Position numbers and translations under genes: made by a program
Notes under the pieces: generated by a model
The model's database searches: none
The model's input: the letters and a program-made list of their open reading frames with translations, nothing else
Told to the model about the DNA's origin: nothing
NCBI GenBank assembly: GCA_012931725.1
Contig: CM022949.1
Location: 52,926,798-52,990,797 of the forward strand
Direction of reading: 5' to 3'
DNA: 64,000 bases
DNA from: Litsea cubeba
Taxonomy: Eukaryota > Streptophyta > Magnoliopsida > Laurales > Lauraceae
Part shown: positions 1 to 9,546 of the stretch, piece after piece
Layout: each line of letters begins with the position of its first letter
How positions within the stretch are numbered: position 1 is the first letter of the stretch

Positions 1-1487
1 AGATCACCAAAGAAGAAGATCACTACTTCCTTCAAGGTGATAAACTCATCGAAGCGTCCGAGGACTAGTTCCTTACCCACCACCACGGACAACCGATATG
101 GGTACATCCCGATCTCCTGGAAGATGAAAATTGGGAGGTCGTTGAAAATAAAGCCTACAGCTCGACAGCGAAGGCAGGCTAGGAAACATCTCCTCAAGCT
201 CCAACGGCAAGAGAAGACCCAGCCAAAACTAGAGGTCAAAAGAAAGGCAGAGGCTTCCTCTACCGCGTCACTGAGGTAACAAAACATCCCTTCCAGAGAC
301 TTCAAAGGGGGTAAGGAAATTCACTCTCAGTGATTTCATGCCACCTCAATTTAAAGAAGCCATGCAGGAGGCATCATACTCTTGCAATTCGGTAGTTGGA
401 TTCTCCATTGATGGATACGAGTCCAGCGACACCGATGATGGATTTGAATCCAACTACACAGATGAGTGGGAGGAGTCCCTTGAAACAGGAGAATATCTCT
501 CCGATGAAGAATGGGTTCCTGAGTCTCATCTTATGCCAGTAATCTGGTATAACCCCCTACAGCCACAAGGGATCCTGGTCTGATGACGAAGAAGACCAAG
601 AGGCTGTACAAGAAATGCTGCTGACCCAGCACCTCTCATCACTCCAGTGGAAATCAACAATGTTGAGCCACAAAGAGATTGATGAAGAAGAAGATCCGGC
701 TCCCATGCCTGATCTTGAAGAATATGCAAGGATCTTGCAGCGACTCGCTCTAGAACAAGAGCAAGAACGCGTCAACGAGCCTCCTCGCAATCCAGAGCCT
801 GAAGTCCCTGAAGACCACCAGGTACATCCTCCCTTAACTCCTGAAAATGGAGAAAATTGCTGGATAGACGATCCTCTCACATCCGAGGATGAGTCTGACT
901 CCGATCAGGCAACGTCTCCCGTCAGAGCTTCCTGTAATGTGATAATTCGGGATTATAGCTCTTCCGAAGCATCGTCTGATGAGAGCACTTACACTCCGGC
1001 GACGCCTAGCAATGTATCTTCTGGAGCCACCTCGTCTCACGTGACTTTCACTGGATGACACCCTCTCAGGTTTCTTCTCCTGAGACTGTGACTTCAAAGT
1101 TCACACCCTTCCTGACTGAAGAATTCCCAGCCATTGATGCTTGGGACGATGAATTAGTCAACAAGAAGAAAGATTACTGGATGCTGTTCAGGACTTGTTC
1201 CCGGAAAATGCTCCATGCAACACAATCACTGAGGATGGTAACTTTGCTGCTGATGCATCCTCAGCAAATGAAACGAGCCTCTTGATCCTGAAGACAATCT
1301 TCCAAACGAAGACCCTTCTCAAGAAGCTCTCGAAGTTGGTAGAGGCACCCGCTCTGGCCGGGACTACCACAAAAATTACAACCAATCTTCCTTTACATAT
1401 GTAAATCCTTCGGGAAAAGATGTTGTAAGCGCCCCTAGTGGCAACAATGATGAACATGCAGGCCCTAAGGAGGCTTTCAAGTATGAC
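1..1487 (+). pseudogene. decayed gag-to-protease linker of element A
   Basis: Short open stretches in changing frames (338-583, 615-1058, 1195-1404) encode acidic, Ser/Asp/Glu-rich sequence with no CCHC zinc knuckle. They lead without a gap into the protease ORF. I read this as the C-terminal gag and pre-protease spacer of a Tat polyprotein broken by indels. Neither copy B nor copy C retains this region, so the lesions cannot be placed by comparison. No start codon or gag capsid domain is recognisable. The assignment is by position and composition only. Confidence 0.5.
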
Positions 1488-2414
1488 TTGATTGAACACT
1501 TCAAGCACATACCTGCACGTCTGCACATCCTAGATTTGTTGCGAATGTCTTCGCACACTCGTGATAATCTCATCTCAGAATTACAAAAACTGAATGAGGA
1601 TGTCGACAAACATGCCCCGCAAGTCCTCCAAATTGAAATGGATTACCGGGTCAAAAACTCAGAAGCCTCCTCAAAGGGAGAAAAGAAGAAAACTGAGGGA
1701 TCATGCATTGAATGCCTCTCGGTTAAAAAAGCAGCCAGTGCAACCATCGCCTTCACAAAGGATGACCTCCTACTTGGCGAAACCAGGCATAACCGACCCC
1801 TGTACTTCACGGGATATATCAAGGAAATGCCTATGCATAGAGTTCAGATCGACCCAGGTTCTGCACTCAACCTCATCTCCACATCGGCTCTTGAAGAGTT
1901 GGGCATCCCACCCAGCAAACTGAGCCACACATCTGTATCTATCTTTGGATACGATGGGAGTACTCAAAGGCCTATCGGCAAAATCAGGTTCAAATTGCAG
2001 ATAGGTGATCTTATCTCTGAGGTCACAGTGTATGCAATAAAGACCCCTTCATGCTACAACATCCTTCTTGGACGCCCTTGGATCCATGAGAATGGTGTTG
2101 TCCCTTCAACTCTACATCAATGCATCAAGTTTGTTGGCGACGACGGCATGATACATCGAGTCTTTGCGGATAGAAAACCCTTCAAAGGTAAAGAAATCCA
2201 CTTCGCAGACTCACAGATGTATGAAGGTGAAAAAGAAGAAGAGGAGAAGCATACAGCATCCTTTGCCGAAAGTCTCCAGAAAGATAAAGGCAAAGCTCCT
2301 CAACAATCACCGGAAGAAAACAAACCATCCGGTAAATCTGAAGAGAGCATGCAAACTCCCTTCATCATCTCCCTCAAAATCTTCAAAAGCCTTTGGTTAT
2401 CACAACTAAAGTGA
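1488..2414 (+). CDS. Ty3/gypsy aspartic protease (retropepsin) segment
   Basis: This open frame of 308 codons carries a pre-protease block (residues about 1-35, IEHFKHIPARLHILDLLRMS), which is typical of Tat polyproteins. A retropepsin-like domain follows, with active-site flap start IDPGSALNLIS (about residues 122-132) and the downstream YNILLGRPWIH motif (about 190-200). The usual D-T/S-G triad reads D-P-G-S. The C-terminal part is charged and low in complexity. The frame breaks near 2376-2392, where copy A has two extra bases relative to copy C (around 56060), so the protein no longer runs into the RT frame. The annotated Met is simply the first in the open frame. The protease belongs to a longer polyprotein. 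Confidence 0.8.
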   Translation: MIEHFKHIPARLHILDLLRMSSHTRDNLISELQKLNEDVDKHAPQVLQIEMDYRVKNSEASSKGEKKKTEGSCIECLSVKKAASATIAFTKDDLLLGETRHNRPLYFTGYIKEMPMHRVQIDPGSALNLISTSALEELGIPPSKLSHTSVSIFGYDGSTQRPIGKIRFKLQIGDLISEVTVYAIKTPSCYNILLGRPWIHENGVVPSTLHQCIKFVGDDGMIHRVFADRKPFKGKEIHFADSQMYEGEKEEEEKHTASFAESLQKDKGKAPQQSPEENKPSGKSEESMQTPFIISLKIFKSLWLSQLK

Positions 2415-4777
2415 AGAAGGCAAAACAAAAGCCTGGGGGCAAATTTGTTGTCTCTTTCGTGTCTATCATGCAAGACACGGACTCGGATTCAGAGCCAGAA
2501 GACGACACATCGTCAAGCCAAGCTAACACTCAGCAAGTTCAGCCTGCTCTTACTCCAATGGAGACAACTTCTGACATAGAAGATCCTACGTCAGCTTCCT
2601 TCGTTGTTCCAGCAACTTCAGCAAAGGAAAAACCGATCTTCTTCCATAGATCGGATGCTTCTTCATCAAACTCCATGCTTGAACCTTTCCAAAATAAAGG
2701 TACGCCTCAACTATCCTTATACAGTTCTGTGGCACAAGCTATTATGAAGAAAATGGGCTATGACGCTCAAAACCCAGTCGGTTTGGGAGAAGGACGCGGT
2801 ATTCTCACGCCATTGGGGCCCGTCTTGACCAAAAGCCAGCTGGAAGATTGGAGACTCTACGGCTATGTAGAAAAGTCTTCACACGGGTTAGGGTATGATC
2901 CTGACACCCCCTTGAGACAGTTGACACAAAGGCTTAAAAGTCAATATACTGACCAATCCTCAACATCTCAAATCCATGAAGACATCGATCTCCCTGGATA
3001 TCTCTTTGATGAGTCACCTGACAAAGATCCAGGAAGCTCATCCAATTGGCACGATTTCTCCAAAAATGAAGAGGAGTTGTCCGATGGAACAGACGTGTGG
3101 ACTTCTGACTCAGAAGAACCCTCATCTCCAAAAGAAGTAGCCTACTTCGACTCGGTTTCAACAGGCGATTGGGATCATCTCATAGCAAGCCTTGGGAAAA
3201 TTACCGATCAAGAAGACCCGTGGAAAGGAACAAAACCTTGGTCTGGAAATGCCCTTGAAACCCCAGAAGGTTTCGTTGAGCTGGAAGCCTCCGAAAATAT
3301 TGTGGAGGAACCACCTTCGAACCTTCCAACAGAAGATCCTGTTCAAAAGATAGACTTGGGAACACCAGATAACCCACGTCCTGTATTCATAAGCAAGAAT
3401 ATAAAGGATGATGAGTTACCCGAGTATATCGCTTTTCTTCGTGAGTTCGTTGATTGCTTTGCATGGTCTTATGCTGAAATGCCAGGCTTAGACCCCAAAA
3501 TAGCAGTTCACAAACTCAATCTTCAAGAAGACATCAAGCCTGTCAAGCAAGGCCAAAGAAGATTCCGTCCAGACGTGATGGATAAAATTGAACAAGAAGT
3601 TCAAAAACTCAAAAGCGTCGGCTTCATCCGTGAGGAACAACATCCTGAATGGTTGGCCAACATTGTCCCCGTGACAAAGAAAAATGGGCAGATCAGGGTC
3701 TGTATTGATTATAGAGACCTGAATGGCGCATGCCCAAAAGATGAATTTCCGCTCCCCATACCAGAGGTAATGATTGATAATACCTGTGGATTCGAGCGAA
3801 TGACATTCATGGATGGTTTCTCTGGCTACAATCAGATAAAGATGCATCCTGAGGATGAAAAACATACATCCTTTCGAACCCCATTTGGCGTGTATTGCTA
3901 CACTGTCATGCCATTCGGTTTGAAGAATGCTGGTGCCACATATCAGAGGGCTATGATGAAAATATTCCAAGATATGCAGCACAAGACGGTTGAATGTTAC
4001 GTTGATGATCTCGCCGTCAAAAGCAAAAGAAAAGAAGATCATCTCGAAAACCTTCGAGAAGTCTTCCTCCGGCTTCGCAAACACAAACTGCGAATGAATC
4101 CATTGAAATGCTTCTTCGGCGTCTCGTCGGGTAAGTTCCTCGGATTCTTAGTTCGGAAAGCTGGAATAGAGCTTGACCCCATAAAAGTCAAAGCCATTCT
4201 AGAAATGCCCTCTCCAAGAACCTTGAGAGAACTCAAAGGGCTTCAAGGGAGATTGGCCTACATCAGACGGTTCATCTCCAATCTTTCGGGGAAATGTCGT
4301 CCATTCTCCCGGTTGATGAAAAAAGGTGTAAACTTTGTCTGGGATGCTGACTGTGAAGCTGCTTTCCAAGACATCAAGTCATACCTGACAAAACCTCCAG
4401 TGTTAGCTGCTCCTACCACTGGAAAACCATTCATCTTGTACACAAGAGCCCTTGATCACTCTCTGGGAGCTCTGCTTGCGCAAGAAAATGATCAAAGAAA
4501 AGAAGCTGCTCTATATTACCTCAGCCGCATGCTAGTAGGTGCAGAGCATCGCTACTCTCCAGTCGAAAAAGAATGTCTTGCAGTGATGTTCGCCGTACAA
4601 AAGCTGCGTCACTACTTGCTTTCCAACACAGTCTACCTGGTCTCGAGGGTCAACCTCTTGAAGGTCCTTGTCACAAAGCAGGTTCTCTCAATGCTCGACT
4701 GGCAAAATGGTCCATCCTTCTGTCACAATTTGATATTAGGTATGTACCACAAAAAGCAATCAAAGGGCAAGCTCTAG
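2393..4777 (+). CDS. G-patch, reverse transcriptase and gypsy RNase H segment of pol
   Basis: The frame is 794 codons. An acidic spacer precedes a G-patch-like block near residues 105-150 (AIMKKMGYDAQNPVGLGEG). The reverse transcriptase follows, with the first catalytic Asp in MTFMDGFSGY (about residue 474) and the YVDD box at residues 536-539, both intact. After the RT connection comes a Ty3-type RNase H (about 675-770) in which the usual Y-T-D-A-S catalytic block reads YTRALDHS, so the first Asp is missing, as is common in Tat elements. A one-base deletion near 4677 relative to copies B and C (AAAGCAGG against AAAGGCAGG) shifts the frame. The last 30 or so residues are therefore out of frame. 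Confidence 0.9.
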   Translation: MVITTKVKKAKQKPGGKFVVSFVSIMQDTDSDSEPEDDTSSSQANTQQVQPALTPMETTSDIEDPTSASFVVPATSAKEKPIFFHRSDASSSNSMLEPFQNKGTPQLSLYSSVAQAIMKKMGYDAQNPVGLGEGRGILTPLGPVLTKSQLEDWRLYGYVEKSSHGLGYDPDTPLRQLTQRLKSQYTDQSSTSQIHEDIDLPGYLFDESPDKDPGSSSNWHDFSKNEEELSDGTDVWTSDSEEPSSPKEVAYFDSVSTGDWDHLIASLGKITDQEDPWKGTKPWSGNALETPEGFVELEASENIVEEPPSNLPTEDPVQKIDLGTPDNPRPVFISKNIKDDELPEYIAFLREFVDCFAWSYAEMPGLDPKIAVHKLNLQEDIKPVKQGQRRFRPDVMDKIEQEVQKLKSVGFIREEQHPEWLANIVPVTKKNGQIRVCIDYRDLNGACPKDEFPLPIPEVMIDNTCGFERMTFMDGFSGYNQIKMHPEDEKHTSFRTPFGVYCYTVMPFGLKNAGATYQRAMMKIFQDMQHKTVECYVDDLAVKSKRKEDHLENLREVFLRLRKHKLRMNPLKCFFGVSSGKFLGFLVRKAGIELDPIKVKAILEMPSPRTLRELKGLQGRLAYIRRFISNLSGKCRPFSRLMKKGVNFVWDADCEAAFQDIKSYLTKPPVLAAPTTGKPFILYTRALDHSLGALLAQENDQRKEAALYYLSRMLVGAEHRYSPVEKECLAVMFAVQKLRHYLLSNTVYLVSRVNLLKVLVTKQVLSMLDWQNGPSFCHNLILGMYHKKQSKGKL

Positions 4778-5193
4778 CAGACTTCCTCGCAGAGCATCCA
4801 TTGCCTAAGGATTCTCCACTCAGAGATGATCTCCCAGACGAACCAGTCTACAATGTGGAGACTTTCTCACAAAGTGCCTCCTGGGACATGTACTTTGACG
4901 GTGCAACCAGGACAAATGAAAAAAGACAGCTGATCTCGGGAGTTGGCATCCTCTTTGTTAGCCCCGACAAATACATGATTCCACACGCTTTCTCGCTACT
5001 GGAACCATGCACAAACAATGCAGCTGAATATCAAGCTCTGATCTTAGGATTGGAACTCGCCATCGAATCCGGTATCACCATGCTGGAGGTCTTTGGAGAC
5101 TCTCAACTGATCGTCAACCAGATGAATCAGAAATTTGAAGCCAGATCTGTTGCCCTACTACAACAAGGCACAATCACTTCTGCAAAAGTTTGA
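4573..5193 (+). CDS. second, archaeal-type RNase H (aRNH) segment of pol
   Basis: This frame continues pol after the frameshift near 4677 and encodes the extra RNase H that marks the Tat clade. The first three acidic active-site residues are present: Asp in YFDGATR (about residue 109), Glu in NNAAEYQAL (about 152) and Asp in FGDSQLIV (about 176). The fourth (RADALAGLA) lies in the next frame at about 5240. The frame ends early because of an 8-bp deletion near 5137-5145 relative to copies B and C, between short GAAG repeats. In a working element this domain would degrade RNA during minus-strand DNA synthesis, taking over from the damaged Ty3-type RNase H. Only the part from about 4680 is genuine pol; the earlier codons are out of frame. 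Confidence 0.85.
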   Translation: MSCSDVRRTKAASLLAFQHSLPGLEGQPLEGPCHKAGSLNARLAKWSILLSQFDIRYVPQKAIKGQALADFLAEHPLPKDSPLRDDLPDEPVYNVETFSQSASWDMYFDGATRTNEKRQLISGVGILFVSPDKYMIPHAFSLLEPCTNNAAEYQALILGLELAIESGITMLEVFGDSQLIVNQMNQKFEARSVALLQQGTITSAKV

Positions 5194-6667
5194 CATCTGT
5201 CACATCACCCACATTCGTAGAGGTGAAAACATACGTGCAGATGCCCTAGCCGGACTTGCCGCATCCATGGCAATCCAGGAAGGGGAAAACATGCAAATCA
5301 CAGTGTGCGAAAGGAGAATCCTTCCTCCTCTTAACACACACCAAGCAGTTGCTGAATGCCACCAAGTGGTCGGAAGTCGGATTTCAATCCTTCAAACTTC
5401 AATTGGCGACTGGAGGGATCCGTTCATTGATTACATTATGTTCGGAATCCTACCTGAAGATCCAAAAGAACGGGTAAGCATCCAAAGGCGAACCCCAAGC
5501 TTCCATTTGGATATTCCATCAAAAATCCTTTACAGGAAATCCTTCAACGGAGTACTTCTACGCTGCTTGTCACAACAAGAGGCTGAAGAAACACTCAAAG
5601 AAGTTCATGCTGGTCTTTGTGGAGCTCATCAGGCTGGACCTAAGCTCTATGATCAGATAAAAAGGTTAGGATATTACTGGCCTACCATGGTAGCTGACGC
5701 AATGCAATTTGCTAAGCGCTGCCAACAATGCCAAGTTCATGGAGATTACATTCACATGCCTCCAGAATGGCTGCATCCTACAGCGATCTCATGGCCTTTC
5801 GAAGCCTGGGGTATGGACATCATAGGTCCTATTTCTCCCCCTTCAAGCAAAGGTCATCGCTTCATCTTCGCCGCTACGGATTACTTCTCCAAGTGGTCAG
5901 AAGCATTTGCGTTTAACGAAATGAAGACCTCATCAGTCCTTCAGTTCCTGCGCACCAACATCATTTGTCGTTTCGGCATACCCAAAAGATTCGTCCATGA
6001 TAACGGACCACAGTTCCGGGATCATCGATTCTACAGGTTCTGCGACAAATACAAAATCCAAAGCTGTCCTTCGACTCCATACAATCCGGCAGCAAACGGG
6101 TCAGCAGAAGCTTTCAACAAGACACTCTGCAAAATCCTCAAAAAAATGGTCTCTAGTCACAAAAGAGACTGGAGCGACAAAATGTCTGAAGCTTTGTGGG
6201 CCTATCGAACCACCGTTCGAGGACCAACCCATAGCACACCATTCTCCTTGGTCTATGGATGCGAAGCTGTCGTGCCCTTGGAAGTACAAATTCCTTCCTT
6301 GAGGGTATCCTTGCAAAATGACATGACTCAAGAAAGCAATGTCAAATTGCGACTCCATGAGCTGGACAATCTCGATGAGAAACGGCTCGAAGCTCAACAA
6401 AGCATTGAACTTTACCAAGCACGTATGGCAGGATCTTTCGATAAAAAGGTCAGACAACGCGCCTACAAAAAGAATGACTTGGTTCTTGCGGTAAAAAGAC
6501 CAATGGTCTTCGCTCACAAGTCCAAAGGCAAATTCGAGCCAAAATGGGAGGGACCCTACGTCATCGACAAAGTTTTCTCCAATGGCGTATACGCACTCCT
6601 AAACATGGAAGGTGACAGATGTATGCTGCCCATCAATGGCAAGTTCTTAAAGCGGTACTACCCTTGA
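5135..6667 (+). CDS. end of aRNH plus integrase segment of pol
   Basis: The frame is 510 codons and ends at the natural pol stop. It starts with the last aRNH block. Next is the integrase zinc-binding region (the H and CQQC pattern around residues 155-200) and the catalytic core with intact DD35E residues: Asp in WGMDIIGP (about 228), Asp in HDNGPQF (289) and Glu in SAEAFNK (325), with exactly 35 residues between the last two. A GPY motif (KWEGPYVIDKV, about 472) closes the C-terminal domain. There is no chromodomain, consistent with Tat. This is the best-preserved integrase in the window; copies B and C carry damage here. Confidence 0.92.
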   Translation: MKPDLLPYYNKAQSLLQKFDICHITHIRRGENIRADALAGLAASMAIQEGENMQITVCERRILPPLNTHQAVAECHQVVGSRISILQTSIGDWRDPFIDYIMFGILPEDPKERVSIQRRTPSFHLDIPSKILYRKSFNGVLLRCLSQQEAEETLKEVHAGLCGAHQAGPKLYDQIKRLGYYWPTMVADAMQFAKRCQQCQVHGDYIHMPPEWLHPTAISWPFEAWGMDIIGPISPPSSKGHRFIFAATDYFSKWSEAFAFNEMKTSSVLQFLRTNIICRFGIPKRFVHDNGPQFRDHRFYRFCDKYKIQSCPSTPYNPAANGSAEAFNKTLCKILKKMVSSHKRDWSDKMSEALWAYRTTVRGPTHSTPFSLVYGCEAVVPLEVQIPSLRVSLQNDMTQESNVKLRLHELDNLDEKRLEAQQSIELYQARMAGSFDKKVRQRAYKKNDLVLAVKRPMVFAHKSKGKFEPKWEGPYVIDKVFSNGVYALLNMEGDRCMLPINGKFLKRYYP

Positions 6668-6670
6668 AGA

Positions 6671-6688
6671 CTTACCCAACTGGGTAAG
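6671..6688 (+). other. short hairpin just after the pol stop
   Basis: A perfect inverted repeat, CTTACCC-AACT-GGGTAAG, starts four bases after the pol stop codon. It is kept unchanged in copies B (35822-35839) and C (60362-60379). Its position suggests a role in the 3' part of the pol transcript, but this is inference. Confidence 0.55.
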
Positions 6689-7019
6689 AGCAATGCCTGT
6701 ATGGCCAAAGCCGGTTTCCAGGTACACGCTCGCTAAACCCACCCTTTTTTTTAGAATTTTCATGTCAATTTCTAGAAATCTAAAACAATGTTTACTTTCA
6801 TCATTTCATTGTTCAAAAAAAATATATATATATATCCAAGTTTAGGAACCTTTCCCTAACTTGACCAAAATTTCCAACCCTTGAACCCAAAATTCATGGT
6901 TTGAAACAAAATCCGGATTCAGGGATTTCCACCCTAGTCCACCCTGCCTTTTACCGCCAAAATGGTTTTAGGTCAAAACTTATGACCCTCGTGTCTTTAA
7001 ACAAAAAAAAATGGTTTTT
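6689..7019 (+). other. AT-rich spacer after pol
   Basis: I see no gene in this stretch. It holds A- and T-runs and a TATATATATA tract at about 6823, and is conserved with the equivalent positions in copies B (35840-36165) and C (60380-60705). Confidence 0.5.
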
Positions 7020-7480
7020 CAAAAACCGCGAGGAAGCGACGCTTACTCGATACTCGCACAAATCGGAAGCAAGCGAACCACGTTCGACACTTCCAAAATC
7101 GCAGGGAAGCGACATTTCGTCGATACTTGCAAAATCCAAAACCGTGGAAACACAACATTTCAGTTGATATCCACAACCCAAATTTCAAAGGTTCGAAAAA
7201 ACCTAAAAAACTGTGGAGACGCAACATTTCAGTTGATATCCATGACCCAAAGGTTCGAGAAAACCACAAATTTCAAAAATCGTGGGGAAACGACATCAAG
7301 TCAGTACCCGCAAAACCAAAATTTTTGAAAAGCAAGGATGCAACATTCCATCGATACTTGCACCCAAATCCGCGAGGATGCGACATTCCATCGATACTCG
7401 CAATCGAATGAGCAAGGATGCGACATTCCATCGATACTTGCAAGAACATTCAGCAGGGAGGCGACTTTTAGTCGATACTT
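7020..7480 (+). repeat. degenerate tandem repeat, GCGACATTyCrTCGATACTTGCA type
   Basis: Roughly nine degenerate units of 40-75 bp share a core like GCGACATTCCATCGATACTTGC, separated by A-rich spacers. The array recurs in copy B at about 36170-36595 and, shortened, in copy C at 60710-60870. The short ORFs across it are repeats read in frame, not genes. Confidence 0.75.
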
Positions 7481-7494
7481 GCATTTTTTGAAAA

Positions 7495-7770
7495 CCAAAC
7501 CGGCTATAAATGCCATCAAAACAGGCTATAAATGCCACAAACCGGCTATCAATGCCACCAAAAAACAAAACCGGCTATCAATGCCACACAAACACAAAAA
7601 AAAAAAAAAACTTGGATTTCAAAAAAAAAATGGCTATCAATGCCACCAAAATTGGCTATAGATGCCACAAAAAAAACTCGGCTATCAATGCCACAAGAAA
7701 AGCTGGCTCTCATGCCAAAATTGGCTTCCATGCCACAAACAAAAACCTGGCTTTCATGCCAAAACAATCA
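7495..7770 (+). repeat. CGGCTATAAATGCCA tandem repeat
   Basis: About ten units of 20-30 bp share CCGGCTATCAATGCCAC or close variants, with A-rich spacers. Later units drift to TGGCTCTCATGCCA. The same word recurs in copy B (36600-37030) and, as CGGCTATAAACGCCA, inside the Tat LTRs (33513-33600 and 55278-55345). Confidence 0.75.
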
Positions 7771-7810
7771 TTTGACAAAAGATTTTCACAAAATGACAAC
7801 CTTTTGATCA

Positions 7811-8085
7811 AATCCCATTTAGCAATTACTTTTATCACAAAAAGATTCAAGTGAGCGTAGGGATAACAAAAAAAAAAATCAATCCCATTTAGCAATTACT
7901 TTTATCACAAAAAGATTCAAGTGAGCGTAGGGATAACAAAAAAAAGAGAGCATCCCATTTAGCAATTACTTTTATCACAAAAAGATTCAAGTGAGCGTAG
8001 GGATAACAAAAAAAAAATCAATCCCATTTAGCAATTACTTTTATTACAAAAAGATTAAAGTGAGCGTAGGGATAACAAAAAAAAA
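7811..8085 (+). repeat. four copies of a ~70-bp tandem repeat
   Basis: Units start near 7811, 7881, 7951 and 8020. Each reads from ATCCCATTTAGCAATTAC through GATTCAAGTGAGCGTAGGG and ends in an A-run. Copy B has two units (37075 and 37153). The array lies between the 3' ends of pol and of the antisense gene, where transcripts from both strands would converge. Confidence 0.8.
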
Positions 8086-8267
8086 GTGTTCATAAGCACT
8101 ACATAACAAAAAAAGAAAAGAGTACCAAAAAAAAAAAATATACATGTGGTACCAAAAAAAAAAAGAAAGTGTTCACAAACACTACAAAAAATAAGTACCA
8201 AAAAAAAAAAAATACAAGTGGTACCAAAAAAAAAAAAGAAAGAAGGATGGTTTCTGTATACAGGAGC
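8086..8267 (+). other. A-rich spacer with GTACCA-polyA repeats
   Basis: Repeats of GTACCA followed by long A-runs, interspersed with GTGTTCACAAACACTAC-like words. There is no coding potential. This would be the 3' untranslated region of the antisense gene when read on the minus strand. Confidence 0.5.
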
Positions 8268-8977
8268 TCAATAAAAAATGGTCTCCAGCCAAGAGTTCAG
8301 CTCCCCAAGCAAACTTTTAGCCTCAGCCGTCAAGGATTCCAAGGCACGCTTCTTCAGGAACTTGCCATGAGATGCTGGAGTGGGCTGTACCCCTTCTCTC
8401 ACACCAGGAAGCTTACCTCGAGCAGTTTGCCATTGTTCATCCTCATCAGACTTCCTTTTGAGAACCCGTTCGGCATCTGCAACCTGGTGAATCAGAGCAC
8501 TCTCCCTGTCGCGAGCTTCTATTATGGCAGTCCACTTGGCAGCAACTTGTGCCTGCAGATGCTCAAGACGTTTCCTGGCCTCATCGACCTCCCTATCAAG
8601 GATGTTAAGGTCATGTGTCAGCCCGATGATGGTTAGCTCTTCTCTATTCCTCTTTCGGACTGCCACCTTCCTGCTTTCTGTAGCCTCATCCAGGTCAGAC
8701 TTAGCCTTATCAGCAGGATCCAGGAACATCTCCTTGAAGAACTGGTCATCAGCCAAACTCACGGTCTCAAACCACTTGTCACCCAGTGCAATGATCCTAT
8801 CAACGATCGCCCTGGCACCTGTGACATCCAGACCAGCCTCTTCAGCATCACTGAGAATCTCCTGCACATGCTGGATCATGCCAAATCCGACTTCCAAGTG
8901 CCCAGAAAGGAGAGTCTCAATCCAAGAGCTCACAACTCGCACCACCACCTTCTTCGCAAAAAGAAGAGATGGCCCAG
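8268..8977 (-). pseudogene. C-terminal part of the antisense PMD gene, severed by the copia-like insertion
   Basis: This open stretch encodes about 225 residues. It begins in the segment following FAKKVVVRVVSSWIETLLSGH and ends at a TGA (8268-8270) that aligns with the ancestral stop in copy B (37373-37375). The protein is rich in Ala, Glu, Arg and Lys with heptad-like spacing (for example EARKRLEHLQAQVA), suggesting a coiled coil for self-association. It lost its upstream exons when the copia-like element inserted at 8982/8983. It is the intact version of a region that carries a CGA-to-TGA stop at 37760 in copy B. Confidence 0.75.
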
Positions 8978-8982
8978 CTGAG
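8978..8982. repeat. target-site duplication of the copia-like element
   Basis: CTGAG lies immediately before the 5' LTR, and the same five bases follow the 3' LTR at 16623-16627. Removing the element plus one copy restores the antisense PMD reading frame as seen in copy B. Confidence 0.95.
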
Positions 8983-9378
8983 TGTTAGGAATTTTGTGTA
9001 TTGCAATTTGATGGATGCATATCATTTTAATCATCATTTGATTTCTCACACTTGCATTATTTTAGAAAACATTGAAATCTTATTTTATCCATGCATTGTG
9101 TTTAAAATATGGTAAAACTCATGTTTTATGCATGAATTGGTTTTAATTTTGGATGCAATTGATTTTGTAAAAGGAATTTCAAAATTCAAGCTTAGCCTAA
9201 GTTTTAAAGTCTCAAATGATTTGTGGCTTTTTATGATTCATGATTTTAAAAATACTTAGATTGATTTAAATCATGTTTCAAGCTTGATTTAATGGCCCCA
9301 ACAAGTCCCACATCAAAAATCTTTGAAAATTGCAAAAGTATGCAAAATGGGAAAAGTGACCCAGGGCCCAGTGTACTC

Positions 9379-9509
9379 GGTCGACCGGGTACACATCTCG
9401 GTCGACCGCGTACACTGCGGGTCGACTGGGCAGAGAGCCGTTTGGCTCTCCAACGGTCATTTTTCTGACCGTTTGGATGGGGTCGACCGGGCCTGTCATG
9501 GGGTCGACC
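9379..9509 (+). promoter_or_regulatory. cluster of GGTCGACC palindromes and hairpins in U3
   Basis: GGTCGACC occurs at 9379-9386, 9400-9407, 9481-9488 and 9502-9509, with a variant GGTCGACT at 9420-9427. Between them are two perfect hairpins: GAGAGCC-GTTT-GGCTCTC (9433-9450) and AACGGTCA with its complement (9452-9473). The cluster lies 30-160 bp upstream of the TATA box, where enhancer sites are expected. The 3' LTR carries the same cluster about 5,879 bp downstream. A regulatory role is inferred from position and repetition. Confidence 0.55.
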
Positions 9510-9538
9510 GGGGACACGCAGAAACTCTGTTTTCTGTG

Positions 9539-9546
9539 TATAAAAA
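9539..9546 (+). promoter_or_regulatory. TATA box of the copia-like 5' LTR
   Basis: TATAAAAA follows the GC-rich palindrome cluster. The equivalent box in the 3' LTR is at 15418-15425. Transcription would be expected to start roughly 30 bases downstream. Confidence 0.65.

Noticed and set aside
7020..7770. CRISPR-like spacing in the GATACTTGCA and CGGCTAT arrays
   Set aside because: Repeats are degenerate, spacers are A-rich and not unique, there are no cas genes, and the host is a plant. These are tandem repeats of a retrotransposon tail.
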